Below are positions 44,633-57,842 of a DNA stretch of 64,000 nt, one piece after another. The stretch spans positions 26,838,471 through 26,902,470 of the forward strand of contig CM034244.1 in NCBI GenBank assembly GCA_019916065.1, in the 5' to 3' direction. The notes under the pieces are model-generated. The model did no database searches. It had not been told where the DNA came from and saw nothing but the letters and a program-made list of their open reading frames with translations. This DNA comes from Vitellaria paradoxa (lineage: Eukaryota > Streptophyta > Magnoliopsida > Ericales > Sapotaceae). Within the stretch, counting starts at the first letter, position 1; each line of letters begins with the position of its first letter. A program made the position numbers and the translations under genes.

Positions 44633-47114
44633 TACAGCCTGAATTTTTTTTCTTTTTTTCCCTTAATTAATTTGCTTAAGTATAGTGGTAATATTTATTA
44701 TAGTAAAAATCTAGAAAATTGAGGATTTAAAAATTTTTTGGAATGATAAAATTAGTTGGAAAGATTCCGAATTTAATTTCGCCCTATGTGGGAGTTTAAT
44801 GTAGAATTTCTAAACTTTTGTCCAAACAATTCCTAGCCCAATTACCTATTTGGTTCAACCCAAGCCCATTAACTCATGGGTCAACTCTTTTTCTTTGACT
44901 CACCTCAACTCACTTCAACTCACTTTATCATTCACTGAGTTGACTCATAAATAGTAACTCTCAATTATATCCCGGAAAACTTCATTTTCTTCTATCCATT
45001 CTTCCATACAACTTTCACATCTCTCAAATTATTTGGTTAATTATCTTTCACATATCTCAAATTATTTGGTTAATTAGTCAAAAAGAAGACCCTACATTAA
45101 AGACTTTAAGGCACCTCTTAAATTATTTGTTTAATTAGTCCAAAAAGTTAGCATGATTCTCGGATCATGCCACCTATTTTATACAACTCCATCCATCCTC
45201 CAATACATATCCTAAATTATTTGGTTAGATAGTCAAAAAGCAAGCATGATTCTTAGATCATACTACCTATTGTATATGCATGATCCTATCTTAGTGGCTT
45301 TTGAAGCATGGGAAATGGAGGTTATTTTCTGTACTGATACTTTCTCTACACTCCCATGTTTCTTATAAATTTGTGTACCTTCAAAAAGAAAAAAATAAGA
45401 GAAAAAAATTATTATTTAATGTGGTTGAAGATTCAGTGTTGCTTGGAGGAAAAAGAAAGGCTTGGAACTTTCCAATTGGGTGGTATTCAAAGCTCAGCTC
45501 CTTTTTCCTTCTTAGACTTGATCACCAATATTTTCATTGAGGTAGGATGACGAACCTCCTAAAATGTATTTGATGCCTTAAATTTTGAAGATAAAGCATT
45601 TTCTGGGTTTGAAGTATGAAACTTGATTGTGATAAAAAAAATAATACCCGCATATTGGGGGTAGAGAAGCCGAAACTTTGACTGATATAGCACAGCATGT
45701 TGACAACTCCTTGTTTGTAACTTATGATGTGTTCTGACCCCTAAAATGGCAGAATTAGGCTTTGGCTAAAACATAAAAGTTGTAGCCCTTTAAGTTTTAT
45801 TTCCAACCCAAAAAGATTTGCATCAATCCGATTTGTGAGTCAAACGTTATGCCCAAAATACTGAGCACGTGTAAAACTGTATCTTCTGAACAAACTAAAT
45901 TCAAGGCTGTTTTTGCACCTTTAGACCTTAGAATTTTAAAAAGTGTAAAACATGAAAGTTGTAGGTCTTAAAGTTTAGTTTCTATAGATATAAAGTTTAT
46001 AAATATTGGAGTTCTGCTGTATTTTATATGAATTTTCTTTTAAGTTTCTATCTCTGCTTAGCCTTTAATTGATGCTTGTTTGGATTTTTTTTAGAATATT
46101 ATATTTAAAGATTTATTTAAATTTTTAATTACCTTCTGTTAATTATTGTCATGTTAATAATTTCTATTGACGTGTAATTTTGTTCACAAGGTCTGATATA
46201 GTAAAATACTTATACTATTTGATATAATACTGAAGTGGACTGTTTCCAATTGATATGAAATTATTTTAAACTGGATATTATGTATTATTCGACACTCTAA
46301 TATTTATGATAACTGACTTAGACAATCAGTTTCATCATGGATAGTTGGATGACTTATTCAAACTAAAATGACTAAGTGGAACCAAGTATTTGATAAAATA
46401 CCCAAATGAAACAATGGACTTATTCTTTCCTCATTTGGTCTTCCTTAAATGAATTTGATTTATTTTAATTGATTTTTAGGCATTGTTTTGTCAACCTAGC
46501 AAGTTATATAACTATATTTTTATGATTAAGTGAATTTAATGAAACTTATTTAATACCTTCCTAAATATTGGAATAATTTTATGGACATTTGTGGATATCT
46601 TGAAGCCGAAAACATATTATAAGGGTTTGATTATAAAGTAGATGATGATTGGAAATTTATTCAAATTATTCAAAATAAAATAAAACTTATCAATTTTTCT
46701 AAATTAAATATAAGTCCAAAGAGCTATTTATTATCTTTATCGTCCATAAATTAATAAAATAAAAAGGAAAAAGAGGCAAAAACTGAGATCGCAACCAATG
46801 AGGTTCGAACTCGCGACTTCAAATCACAATTAGGGTTGCCAGCCCACTAAGTTGCCAACCTCGACTTAATTAATATAGCATTAGGAATAATATTATTTTT
46901 ATCAAAGCTAGTACAGCAAACTTGTCAAAACAATTAACAAAAATACTAATTCAAATTCTAAATTATTTTTAGCTACTTGCTACTTGTTAATTTACATGTA
47001 GTACCTACCTTTGTGATAATAATATTGGTGACTATGTTAAATCTTTGATTTATTGAGAATTATTATTGACTTATGGATTTAGATAAAATACTTAAAAATA
47101 TATAGCATGTGACT
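44633..47114 (+). repeat. LTR-B copy 2, truncated by the CACTA element
   Basis: Matches 20,104-22,450 along its length at roughly 90 percent by eye (for example AATTAATTTGCTTAAGT at the start and GAGGTTCGAACTCGCGACTTC near 46,800). It stops at GTGACT, exactly where CACTACTACAAAA of the CACTA element begins. In copy 1 the sequence continues GTGACTGAATAATCCCAC; that continuation is not found elsewhere in the window. Confidence 0.82.
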
Positions 47115-47127
47115 CACTACTACAAAA

Positions 47128-47399
47128 TGGGTTTTTCACGTAAAAAAACTCGGGCGACAGCTGGAGGCGAATGTAAAAAGCAAGTATTTGCGACTGCCGA
47201 TGTTAGCATTAGCGACACGGTCGTAAAAGGCTCCAATATAATCTCCAAAATCTCCTCTTTTTTCATTCTGCTCCGTGTCCTTACTTTTTACTCTCTTGTG
47301 CGCTAATGAAATCCTCCTGCCCTTTGCTCGTCGTTGATTGCCGCCAGTCCCCACCGCCCGAGCACATCGTCGGAGCCTAACTGCCACTGCTCTGTGAGT

Positions 47400-47436
<37 letters not shown>

Positions 47437-48342
47437 TTCACTTGGTGTCTTTTTTTTCCATCTTTCGGACATTTCGATTTAATGAGAGAGAGATTGTCTG
47501 GAAGTCTACAAGAAACTTTTTAATAATTGAAACTAATTCTTATTTGGTCCTAATCATTAATCTAATATTTATTACTTGGGTCCAATCCAATGCAATATAT
47601 GCTTAGACCCAATTTAATCAAAATTCAAATCTAAATCTAATTGATTAGATGTTACATAAACCAATAATAGACAAATTAGAAAATAAGAAGACATGATTAA
47701 AATTCGAAAGCTATAGGTATCAAGGGTTAAATTTTAGGTTTATTAATGATAGTAAACAAATTTACAATAGCTTTAGATACTTTTATATTTGAAGATTTCA
47801 TTGTTTGTGAACCTTTCATTATAACTTTTATTCATTTGCATATATTAGTGAAACTTAGACCCGTTCAAAAATTGTGTATAGCACCCGTTTAGTCATCCTC
47901 GATGCAACGGATTAGTCCTATGACTATATTTGTTGCTCTTGCGATGCATAAGCGAAGATTGACGTACACGGTTCTTGAATTGTCCAGTTTGGACAGTTTG
48001 GGAATGCAATGATCCCCCAATAACTCATACAAGTCCGATGTTAGATAAAGTTTCAGTTATGTCCTGCTGTTCTCCGGGTGCATAGATAGATACAAATTAT
48101 ATCATTTTTATGTCGTGTACTTGGAGAACCACGCAAGCATATTGCCGAAATTTTGTCTGATAAGAGGAGAAAGCATTTGAGTTGTTGAGGACATAAGATG
48201 GATCGTGCATTCTCGAATGGGATAGGACCAACCGCCCTGTAGTGAGAAGTTTAAAGTATAGGGCTAGGTAAATTGCATGATGCACGATCTCTTAAGCTAA
48301 TATATTTGCTCAGATCAAACTTTCACATAAATACTTACCGAT
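47128..48342 (+). other. Subterminal and leader region of the CACTA element
   Basis: Noncoding. The first 100 bases carry repeated GCGAC-type words (GGGCGACAG, TTGCGACTG, TAGCGACAC), as expected for subterminal binding sites of a CACTA accessory protein. A (TC)n microsatellite lies at about 47,401-47,433. The rest is AT-rich. Confidence 0.5.
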
Positions 48343-51300
48343 ATGGATAAGAGTTGGATTGATTTGCCGAATAGGACATCCAGGGAATATGTAGAGGGTA
48401 TTAAGTAGTTCATTACCTTCACCAATGGGTTTGATAGCGAGAACATCAGTTGTCCCTGTAGAAAATGTGCGAACCGTTATTACTACATGCGAGATATTGT
48501 ACGGAAGCATTTGATTCTGAATGGGTTTTTGAAAAATTACAAGAATTGGATTTAACATGGAGAAGAGTATGTTTCTTGTCACAGAGAAGAAAGCCTTGGG
48601 ATGGAGGTTGATGTTGCGACAGTTGATCCAATGATTGCGATGCTAAATGATATTGCGTGCGGGTTAGCACTCGAAGATAGTAGTTGTGAGACTGATGGGG
48701 CGGGTGGGAGTAATCCTCGCTCGAGTGCAGATGAAAAAGCTTTGAAGTATTTTGAAATTCTTGATGATGCACAGACATAATTGTATCCTGGATGTATGAA
48801 TTTTAGTAAATTATCATTCATTGTGGAGTTGTTACACTTGAAGGTTTTGAATCAGTGGATGGACACGTCCTTCGACATGCTGCTCCAGTTATTGCACAGA
48901 GTGCTCCCATTTGGTGCAAAGCTCATTGAGTCGTATTACCATGCTCGCAAGTTAACTGAAAACTTAGGTTTCACATATAAGACATTGGATGCATGCCCAA
49001 ACAATTGTATGTTATTTAGAAATGAGAATACCCACCTTGATACGTGCATTGTGTGTAAAGCTTCAAGATGGAAGGACGACAGGGTCGGTCAGAATCGTCA
49101 AAGTAATTCGACGAGTTTGAACCATGGGAAGCTTGTCATTGTAAAACAAGTGCGATATTTTCCACTTAAGCCAAGGTTGAAGAGGCTTTTCATGTCGTCT
49201 AAAATTTCTAAACTGATGAGATGGCATGCAGAGAACAGTAGGGAAAATGACAAGTTAACACACCCAGCCGACTCTCCGGCATGGAAAGACTTCGACAGGA
49301 GGCACCCTGACTTCGCCCTAGATAGTCGTAGCGTGCAGTTTGGCCTGGCTGCAAATGGTTTTAGCCCTTTCAGGTCCATGACTGGGGCAAATCATAGTGC
49401 GTGGCCAGTGGTGTTGGTTCTATATAATCTTCCTTCCTGGTTATGTATAAAACAACATTTTCTGATCTTATCCACTCTTATTGATGGACCTAGAGGCCCC
49501 GGGGATAAGATTGATGTGTATATGCATCCTTTGATTGATGTGTATATGCATCCTTTGATTGATGTGTATATGCATCCTTTGATTGACGAGTTAAATGAAT
49601 TATGGGCCGAAGGTGTGATGACTTTTGACTCTGAAAGAAATTAAATGTTCAAACTTCATGCAGCATTGTTGTGGACAATCAACGACTTCCCCGCATATGC
49701 AAATTTGTCAGGTTAGAGCACAAAGGGAGAATTTGCATGTCATTGTTGCAACCAAAGTAAAAAATCAATCTGGCTAAAACATAGTAAAAAGTGGGCGTAC
49801 ACGGGTCACAGACGTTTTTTACCCCCATTACATAGGCTCAGAAGGGACAAAGTGTCATTTGATGGCACTCGGGAATATGGTCCAACACCATAGATAATGA
49901 CTAGGGTTGATTTGTTATCACAACTTACTCAGGAGCAAATACGCACAGTATATGATTTCCAAGATCTGTTGACCCCCCACTACCCTCTATTTTTGGTACG
50001 AACAGAAGGCGCAGTCATAACTGGAAGAAGAAAAATATTTTCTACGAGTTACCGTACTAGAAAGGAAACATATTGAGGCATAACTTAGATGTTATGCACA
50101 TTGAGAAAAATGTGTGTGATAATATATTATGGACCATTCTCGGTGTCAAGGGAAAGTCAAAAGACAGTCCCAATGCTCGCTGTGATTTACAGGAAATGGG
50201 CTTGAGAAAACCACTGCACTTACAGTTGAGAGAATCTAATAAGGCATACATGCCTCCTGCACAATACATGATGAGTAAAGATGAGAAAGGGGCATTCCTC
50301 TCCATTTTAAAGGGGGTTAAGGTGCCTGACGGCTATTGCTCTAATATTTCTAAGCGTGTGAACATGAAAGAAAGAACTTTACAAGGTTTGAAGAGTCATG
50401 ATAATCACATTCTCATTCAACAACTAATTCCTATTTCAATCCGAAATTGTTTACCTAAGAATGTCATTGAGCCGTTGATTGAGATGAGTAATTTCTTCAG
50501 ACAACTGTGTTCAAGAGTTCATCACACAAATGATTTGAAAAGTCTACAGGATAGGATTACACTAACACTGTGTCATCTGGAGAAGCTTTTTCCACCGTCA
50601 TTTTTTGATGTAATGGTCCACTTGACCATACATTTAACAGATGAAGCCTTGCTTGGTGGCCTTGTCTAATTTAGGTGGATGTATCCAATTGAGAGGTACA
50701 TGAATACATTGAAGAGGTATGTGCGTAACAGAGCTCGTCCAGAGACATCAATAGCTAAGGGTTATTTGATGGATGAGTGCACCAATTTCTGTGTTGCTTA
50801 TCTTAATGATGTTGAAACCAAACTAGATAGGCCCTCACGTATTAATGACGGTCCTATCGAAGAGGGCACACCATTTGATCTAGATAACATGGAGTGGACT
50901 CAAGCTCATCACTATGTGTTGTTCAACACTCCATCAGTTATGGCATTGATTCAGTAAGTTAACGATCATCCATGTATTTAACTTGTTCATTTTCTATCTA
51001 AATATTCATACTCGTCATTAACACGTGTTGTTCTGCGTTGTAGGACACACATTGATGAGCTCAAACAAGACATGCCTCATGCTACAGAAAATCAAATTCG
51101 GTAGTCCCATTTTCAATCATTTCACGATTGGTTCAAAAATTACGTATGTATAGATATAGTTGTAAGTGCTTCAATTTGTTGCTATCATATTAGCTTCATG
51201 CAACTTTATTCAACGACTATATAAATTATATAGGTGTACAATTTACGACAAACAAGCGATGGTACTTTGACCGATGAAATAAACCAACTAGCTAATAGTT

Positions 51301-51845
51301 CATTTATAACAGCACGATGTTACACAACTTGTGATGTTAATGGATTCTGATTTCAAATCAAGGAAGTAGATAAGAAACGAGCAACACAAAATAACGGTCT
51401 TGGTTGTCCTTCTGTTGATGTGGGTTATTACTATGGCCAATTGAAAGATATTGTTGAAATTATATACAACCACGGGTTAAAATTTTTGTTATTCAAGTGT
51501 AACTGGGTTGATCCAATCCATGGGACTAAAGTGGATAAGTACCAATTTACGTTGGTAAATTTCAACAATTTGTTATATCGAGATGAGCGAATAAGTAATG
51601 AACCATACATATTGGCCTCGTAAGCTGAGCAAGTTTACTATGTTAGAGATCCAATGGATCCTAACTAGTAAGTTGCAGTTAAAATGTCAAGGAGAGAGGT
51701 GTATCAAATTGAATGTGACGATCCAAATATTAATGCATTTGCCCAGCAAGCTCTCGACGATAATGTAATAGTTCAACGTGATGATGATGTCAACTGGGTT
51801 AGAGAGACCGTTGAAGGAGATACTATTGACTTGCATGACCAATGA
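48343..51845 (+). pseudogene. CACTA transposase (TNPD-like), nonsense and frameshift mutated
   Basis: The ATG at 48,343 opens a Transpos_assoc-type domain (MDKSWIDLPNRTSREYVEG, then CPCRKCANRYYY) with stops near 48,400, 48,555 and 48,778. Next is the transposase_21-type core: YPGCMNFSKLSFIVELL, CPNNCMLFRNEN, GFSPFRSM (usually followed by WPV, as here) and LHAALLWTINDFPAY after a stop at 49,642. Then comes VMHIEKNVCDNILWTILG (50,085) and the DUF4218-like FFDVMVHLTIHL...YPIERYMNTLKRYVRNRARPE part to 50,957. An intron (50,954-51,043) and probably another (from 51,145) precede a DUF4216-like part (KFLLFKCNWVDP, 51,480). The end reads GDTIDLHDQ and a stop at 51,843. At least six inactivating changes. 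Domain names are from memory of the family. Confidence 0.87.
49510..49581 (+). repeat. Three tandem copies of a 24-bp unit in the transposase
   Basis: Units at 49,510, 49,534 and 49,558 are identical and encode IDVYMHPL three times. Relatives known to me have one copy at this point, so this is an in-frame triplication in the catalytic-core region. Confidence 0.85.
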
Positions 51846-51958
51846 AGGGTTGATCACTTTTTTCCTTCCAAATTTCAAGGATAGGTTTAACTTTTTGTTT
51901 AAGAATGGTTTTTAGTCATTGCGTGAAATTTATTTATATTATGAATATATAAACAGAT

Positions 51959-52645
51959 ATGTCAGGACAAAAGAGGAGAGATCATCCGCGTACGATGGAC
52001 GAGTTATTGCATCAGGGCCAGGCTCGTACGCCAACACGAGACCTCAGCCGGTTGATGCCTTCAATAGGTCCCTCCGCCATGTCTACAGGGGACCACAGCT
52101 CATCAACACCACCAATGGATCCTCCCACAATGCATCACAGACTTGCACCCAGTTCATCATCACCTCAGGTCCAGCGATCCACCCGGGGGTCGACCCCATC
52201 AACACCTACACTAGCACGATCTAGATCTTCCCTGTCCATATCAATAGGGCCTTCTCCATCTACAACTACTGCTTCGGCCTCCAGGCGCAATGGTATAATT
52301 TTAAATTTATGTTTAACACTTATATGAAATAATTTCAACTTTTATTTAACTAATATGAGTTTAATGTTAATAGGTTCTACTATGACGACTACATCTTCTA
52401 GCCAGGGCAGGGGCCCTGCTAGAGGGATTCCTTCATGGAATTCCGGTACTTGTTATGACGTGCAGTTTGACAACACATTTCAACCAGTTAGGGTAGAAGC
52501 TCGACCATTTATTAGCCAGTTGGGCCATATGGTACGAGACCCACACAAATTCCCCCTGACTGTGCTTGATTGGACTGTCTTCCCTCAGGATACATTAGAT
52601 CGATTTTGGGGAGAGGTTAAGGCAAGACGTTTATTTCTATCTTAA
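51959..52645 (+). pseudogene. Second CACTA gene (TNPA-like), 3' truncated
   Basis: Exon 1 from the ATG at 51,959 to 52,292 encodes a Ser/Thr/Pro-rich start (MSGQKRRDHPRTMDELL) with many TP and SP pairs. An intron 52,293-52,373 (GT...TAG) leads to exon 2, with SWNSGTCYDVQFDNTF, VRDPHKFPLTVLDW and FPQDTLDRFW. This layout is that of the TNPA-like or transposase_24-type protein which binds subterminal repeats. The frame stops soon after at 52,643 and the expected remainder is absent. Confidence 0.7.
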
Positions 52646-53789
52646 TTTAGAACGTGACAAATTCTTATAAGTTTTTACCAATTAAAACTTATCATGTAAT
52701 CTTGACAACTATTTTTTTAAGCCAATGCAAATCCTCCCTTAGTAGTAAACCAATGCAACCTAATACATTAATTACGATTATGTGGGGATTAAAAATCTCC
52801 TCAACCACATTAACAGTATTCTCCCGCAATAATGGTGATCACAGGTTTCTCCCACAATAATTTACAATTACAAAAAACAGTCAAGAAGTAAGTTAGGAGT
52901 GGTTTCCCACCAAAGGGTTTTTGATGTTCTAGTTAGTCAAAAATTCAAAGAATATTTAGAAAGATAGAGCTTTATGAATAATAATGAGTGTATTTTACTT
53001 AGTGATCATCTTAAAATATATATATATATATATATAGATTGAAATAAAACAGGATACAGATTTGACAGTAAAAATAAAAAATATTTGCAGCATTCTTAAT
53101 AGTTTATGCATGCATGGGAAAATATATATATATACAATGACATAATGAATGCATAAAATTTAATAAACTTTTTTGCGCCAATGCAAATGTTCCCTTAGTA
53201 GTAAACCAGTGTAATGTAATAATAAAATAAATTTTTGTTCCATTTAGTACACGTAAAAATTGTTTTCACATTGAAGGGAAATTAACCCACCTGAATACGA
53301 TTAATATTGCAATTTTTAATAGAATAATTATTTATATTTATTGTTTGGTTAAAAATAATTTTAAATATCATACTATAAATTCATAAAATGAATAAAAACT
53401 AATTCTAAATATAAAAACTAATTTATATAATAAAACATAACATATTTCAAAAATGTCTCTCTTACAAACTAAAATTCAAAATCTGAGATTGAGTTTTATT
53501 TTTTCACGAATAGTTGAGATCATTTACAAATTAAAATTTCTTCTCAAGCACCTGTCTAATCTTTGGGTCACTTCATATTCTGATAAATTATTGAATTGAA
53601 CTTAATAATAATATTTGAAAAGTTGCATTGGGAAAAATAAAAGTTTATTTTGGATTTTTGAAAAGGAAAAATATGCTAACCTACTTGAATTTCAAATACA
53701 TACACATTTATTTTTAGTTTATTTGATAATTCAAATATTCCATGATCAAACATATGAAGATAGGAATTTGGAAAAAAAAAAAAGAAAAA
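52646..53789. other. AT-rich stretch with repeat fragments
   Basis: No gene. Contains two short fragments sharing CAATGCAAATSYTCCCTTAGTAG (52,712 and 53,175, decayed), also found at about 18,200 and 59,360. An (AT)n run lies at about 53,017-53,036, and a segment near 53,090-53,160 resembles repeat R2. Confidence 0.45.
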
Positions 53790-55205
53790 GTTGTGAAAAC
53801 ATTCTTGATAGTTTATGCATGGAAAAAATATATGTTTATATTTGTTTTATAGAATAACATAATGAAGTCTAATAGTTAAAATTACATATTAGTAATACAT
53901 TAATCCATTTAATTTATTTATGAGAATTAAAATTGACAATATTATTATATTAATTAAGGGTTAGTTTTTATAATCTTGGGGCTTAACTATATATTTTAAT
54001 TTACTAGTAGAAGATAATTGGATCCGAAAATTCTCATGGATGAGGAGCAAACAAAAAGAGGAACAACTATAGCTAAAGTATCATTGATAAATTTAGACAC
54101 AAACTTCATTTCATAAAAAGGAAGAGGGTGACAAGCAGAAAATATAAAAATTTATGTACTATTTTTTAGGTCTTTCTCATCATATTATGCAAAAGAATGG
54201 GGAAAATATATTTAGCTCCTTTGAGTACTAATTTCGTAAAAGAATTTCATAAATTATTTTATACATTTAATATAATTTTGTATAATATTTATTCTGAATT
54301 ATTTTTTAAAAACAAATACATCCATTTATTTGAATATATAATTTTTTATATTTAACCACTCATAAATACAAAATAAAAATAAAAATAAAAAGCAGCAAGC
54401 ATATAATCAATTAATTAATATTTTTGAATGTCTATTATCTTTACCCATTCATAATAACTTAAATATAACATATATAAGGAATTAAAGGTGGCGTGTCTTT
54501 TTCCCTTGTTCTAACTCATTTTCATAATAGACGGGAAAAGGACAGGTTGTCTTTTGTTTTGTTGTCGCTCTTTTCAAGATTTGAACTTATCTCCGACTTT
54601 GATTTGAGCACGGGTAAAACATTATTGTCCACAAATATTTTTTTTGCCAAAAAATTAAAATAAAAAAATAATGTAATAAATTTTTATTTATTAATAGTAA
54701 AGAGAAAAGTACAATCTTTAGAATATTTTGAATAAAACAAAAATTCTTTAATTCTGTTTTAATATTTTTTAACCTTAAATTCTTATTTGAAATATTGATT
54801 GTTTTATCTCTTAAACTTGAATTTTGATTTGAGGTATTTACAGTTTAATCTAAAGATTAATTGGCTTTGATTTGAAGGCTTAAACTTCCTCTTAACCTTG
54901 TTAAACTTCAATATTCCTTTTTTTTAACCACTTATTAGAATTTTTATTCTTTTTGTCTTCTCTACCCTTGTAATTGTAATTTTTCACTTCATGATCATTG
55001 GAGGAATGAAGAGTGATGACAATCTCTTTGATAATTATTTTTATTTGGTAAATAGATAAAGATTATTCTTTACCTTTAGTAAAGGATAAAATCAAAATTT
55101 ATTTAGAGATAAAAATTAATATTTAATTTTAAAATAATATTTACCTTATTAAAGTAAGTCTCCAAGTTTACAATTTGTTGAGCCTAATTTTGCAATAGTC
55201 ACCAT

Positions 55206-56169
55206 TAGGGGTGGACATAGACTGGACTAGGTTGGATTCGAGCTAGGCTTATTTGAACTGATTTTTTGAGCATCGGCCCAAGCCTGGCCCGTCTTAATAT
55301 CGGGCTGAAAATTGTGAACCCAATCCCGTCCATTACTAAAAACTTAAAATCCAAGCCCGTCAATTGGACCGAATGATAAAATATTAATAAAACATAAAAA
55401 TTATGCAAAAACAGCCAATAACCTGTTCACAATCACTGTTTAAACACAAACAAACAACTAACTAATTAATTAAAACACTCTATAAAATAAAATAACACAA
55501 TGTCAAAAGTTCAAGTAGGATGATCACGACATCCTAATTTCAAAGTACACATCTAGTTAATTAAATTCCATAAAATAAAATCATTACATTGTCCAAAAGA
55601 TCAAATTAGAAAACAATTAAAATTAAGAAATATAAACAAATATAAGCACACATTATGTAAATATAGATAATATATTTTTTAATCCCAGTTTGCAAAGCTA
55701 TTTTTGAAAAAAAAAAAAAAACTCGATAAAATTAAGCATATTGCTTTTATTATAATGAAAAAAAATATGAATAAAATTAAGTTAAAGAGAGAGAAAAGTG
55801 AAGACTGAAGAGATGAATAAGAGAGACGAAGAAGAAAGTGAGTGTGGGAGATACATACTTTGTATTACGGACTGAGAAGAAATGAAGAGCGGCTGAGTAT
55901 TTGGGGGTAGAGTTTGTGGGGGGAAGAGAGGAAGAGTGAAGCCAGGGTTTCTGTGTTGGGAAGTGTAAGGCTAACTCACTTATTAATTTTGGACGGAACC
56001 GGGCCGGGCTGGGCTATGATGAATAAATCCAAACCCAGCCCAAAAATAAATTGGACCTAAAAAATTACCCTAATCTAACCCTATAATCTAAATTCTCAAA
56101 CCCAAGCTTTACAAATTTCGGACTGAACTAGGTGAATTTTTCAGGCCAGCAGACCGATGTCCACCCCTA
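55206..56169. mobile_element. Non-autonomous hAT element (964 bp)
   Basis: Terminal inverted repeats TAGGGGTGGACAT and ATGTCCACCCCTA are flanked by a perfect 8-bp duplication GTCACCAT (55,198-55,205 and 56,170-56,177). An 8-bp duplication and a T/CAGGGGTG-type end are diagnostic of the hAT superfamily. There is no transposase coding sequence, so it needs a partner in trans. Near both ends there are GC-richer words (AAGCCCGTC, GGGCCGGGCTGGGCT) that may be subterminal binding sites. Confidence 0.9.
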
Positions 56170-56899
56170 GTCACCATGAAACAATTCGCCGTCCAAACAA
56201 TTTCGGACAAATGCCACTCTTTTAATCTTTTGAAGTTGATTTGAAGTGTTTTCATGGAGTTATTGTACTTTTATAAATAATTTATACTCATATTAACGAG
56301 CTTTTAAAAATTTTAGAAATAGTTTAAATTCATATCAAAGTGTTGTTGAATTTTGTTTACCAGAAATTTTATAACTAGTTTAAACTTGTATTAAGGAATT
56401 AATTTTAAAATTACAAAAATAATTTTACTTATTTAAGGATTTTTGAACTTTTGAAAATTTTTTTCTTTTTAGATATTTTAGACTTTTATCAAGAATTCTT
56501 AAATTTCTTAAAAATTTTGTGCACAGTTTAAGCTCTTATTAAAGAGTTTAAAAAATAAAAATGAAAATCCTTTCCCCATTTCCCTCCACCTCCACCCCCA
56601 ACAACTTAAAAAAAAAAAAAAGATAAATAACAATAAAGGCTACCAAGACTTGATTCTAGCACAAACTCTAGATTTATCCATTTCCTTCATAAAAAGTACC
56701 ATAGAAACTAACCTCCTACTACTAAAAAAAAAAAAAAAGGCCTATTTTAATGGTTAAATAGTTACTCTCATTTTTGTTAAATTCAATATGTAAATTAATT
56801 ACATTCCCACGTAAAAAAATATGTTGATTTGATTTGTTTAATCTTCATTTCTTAGGGTGCGTTTGATTATAAAAAAGATTCTAATTTTTTGACAATTTT

Positions 56900-57150
56900 T
56901 TTTTATTTTATATAATTTTTTTCACCAAAATTAACTTTTTTCAAAAGATATAACTTTTAAACGGGTTAATTGTATTCGTAAAAAACAAATCAAAAAATTC
57001 ATGTTCATTGGATGAAAGTTAAAAAATAAAAAAATCAACATTTTTATTATTTTTTTATTCAAACGAACCTGAAATTTTTAATTTTTCTTTTAATAAATGC
57101 AATTAACATCTTTTAAAAAAATTAAATTTTTGTAAAAAACTCATAAAAGA
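56900..57150. repeat. Foldback element related to the one in ML intron 3
   Basis: Shares GTATTCGTAAAAAACAAATC and flanking words with 14,785-15,060, and has inversely repeated ends (ATATAATTTTTTTCACC against AAAATTTAATTTTTTTAAAAG, weak). More decayed than the intron copy. Confidence 0.45.
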
Positions 57151-57758
57151 GAAAAAATAGTTAAAGAAAAAAAGAATAGAACCAAGTTTTGTAACCAATG
57201 GAAGCCTTAAACGTAGTATTTATGATAAGACTACTAAAATTTGTGAGTGTTTTCACGAACATTTTTTATTTTTTTTCACTGATCCAATACAGCATCTAAA
57301 AGTTATTAATAGCATATTAAACTCTAATTTCTACATTGATTTTGAATTCCTTAATAACTTTTTAAATATTTCAAAAGGTAGCTGTAGAAGAAATGGTAAA
57401 ATTATTTCTTTATTTTTACTATTTAATATTAACAGCTTTTTAATATTAAATTTTTTAAAGGTAATTTTTTTATTTTTAATATTTAATATTAATAGCTATT
57501 TAATTACAGGTATGAAAATATTCTGCACGCATCCAACTTTTCAACAGCAGAAAAAATTAAAACAAAAAAAATATTTATTATTGACTTTTTTATTTTAAGT
57601 AATTAATTATTATGATTTAACATACATAATATTTATTCTGAATTATTTTCTCAATTTTTTATTTTTAATTTTTTATTTTAGTCACGTGTTACTCATGGTC
57701 AAAGCTTTTGGTCGTGATCTTATTAGTTAAATTGGAAGATAACTCCATATTGACTAAA

Positions 57759-57842
57759 GACAAATAATTGAAGGACCACTGCGCGGACAAATAATTGATA
57801 AAGGACCACTGTATGGACAAATAATTGAAGGACCACTGTATG
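57759..57842. repeat. Three tandem units of 27-30 bp
   Basis: Units at 57,759, 57,786 and 57,816 share GACAAATAATTGAAGGACCA; the middle unit has a 3-bp insertion. The partner repeat at 61,134 has one unit, so the expansion occurred after the copies diverged. Confidence 0.8.

Larger units (their letters stand above)
47115..52645 (+). mobile_element. CACTA (En/Spm-type) DNA transposon, 3' end missing
   Basis: Starts with the terminal motif CACTACTACAAAA at 47,115, inserted into LTR-B copy 2 after ACT. It contains a transposase gene (48,343-51,845) and the first exons of a second gene (51,959-52,645), the usual CACTA gene pair in the usual order. No matching TTTTGTAGTAGTG terminus or return to LTR-B sequence is seen to the right, so the 3' half of the second gene and the 3' end appear deleted. 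Non-autonomous because of stops in the transposase. Confidence 0.85.

Noticed and set aside
47401..47433. (TC)n run as a regulatory GAGA-type element
   Set aside because: A simple microsatellite in a decayed CACTA leader; nothing ties it to promoter function.
57759..57842. CRISPR-like repeat array
   Set aside because: Contiguous tandem units with no spacers, in plant nuclear DNA.
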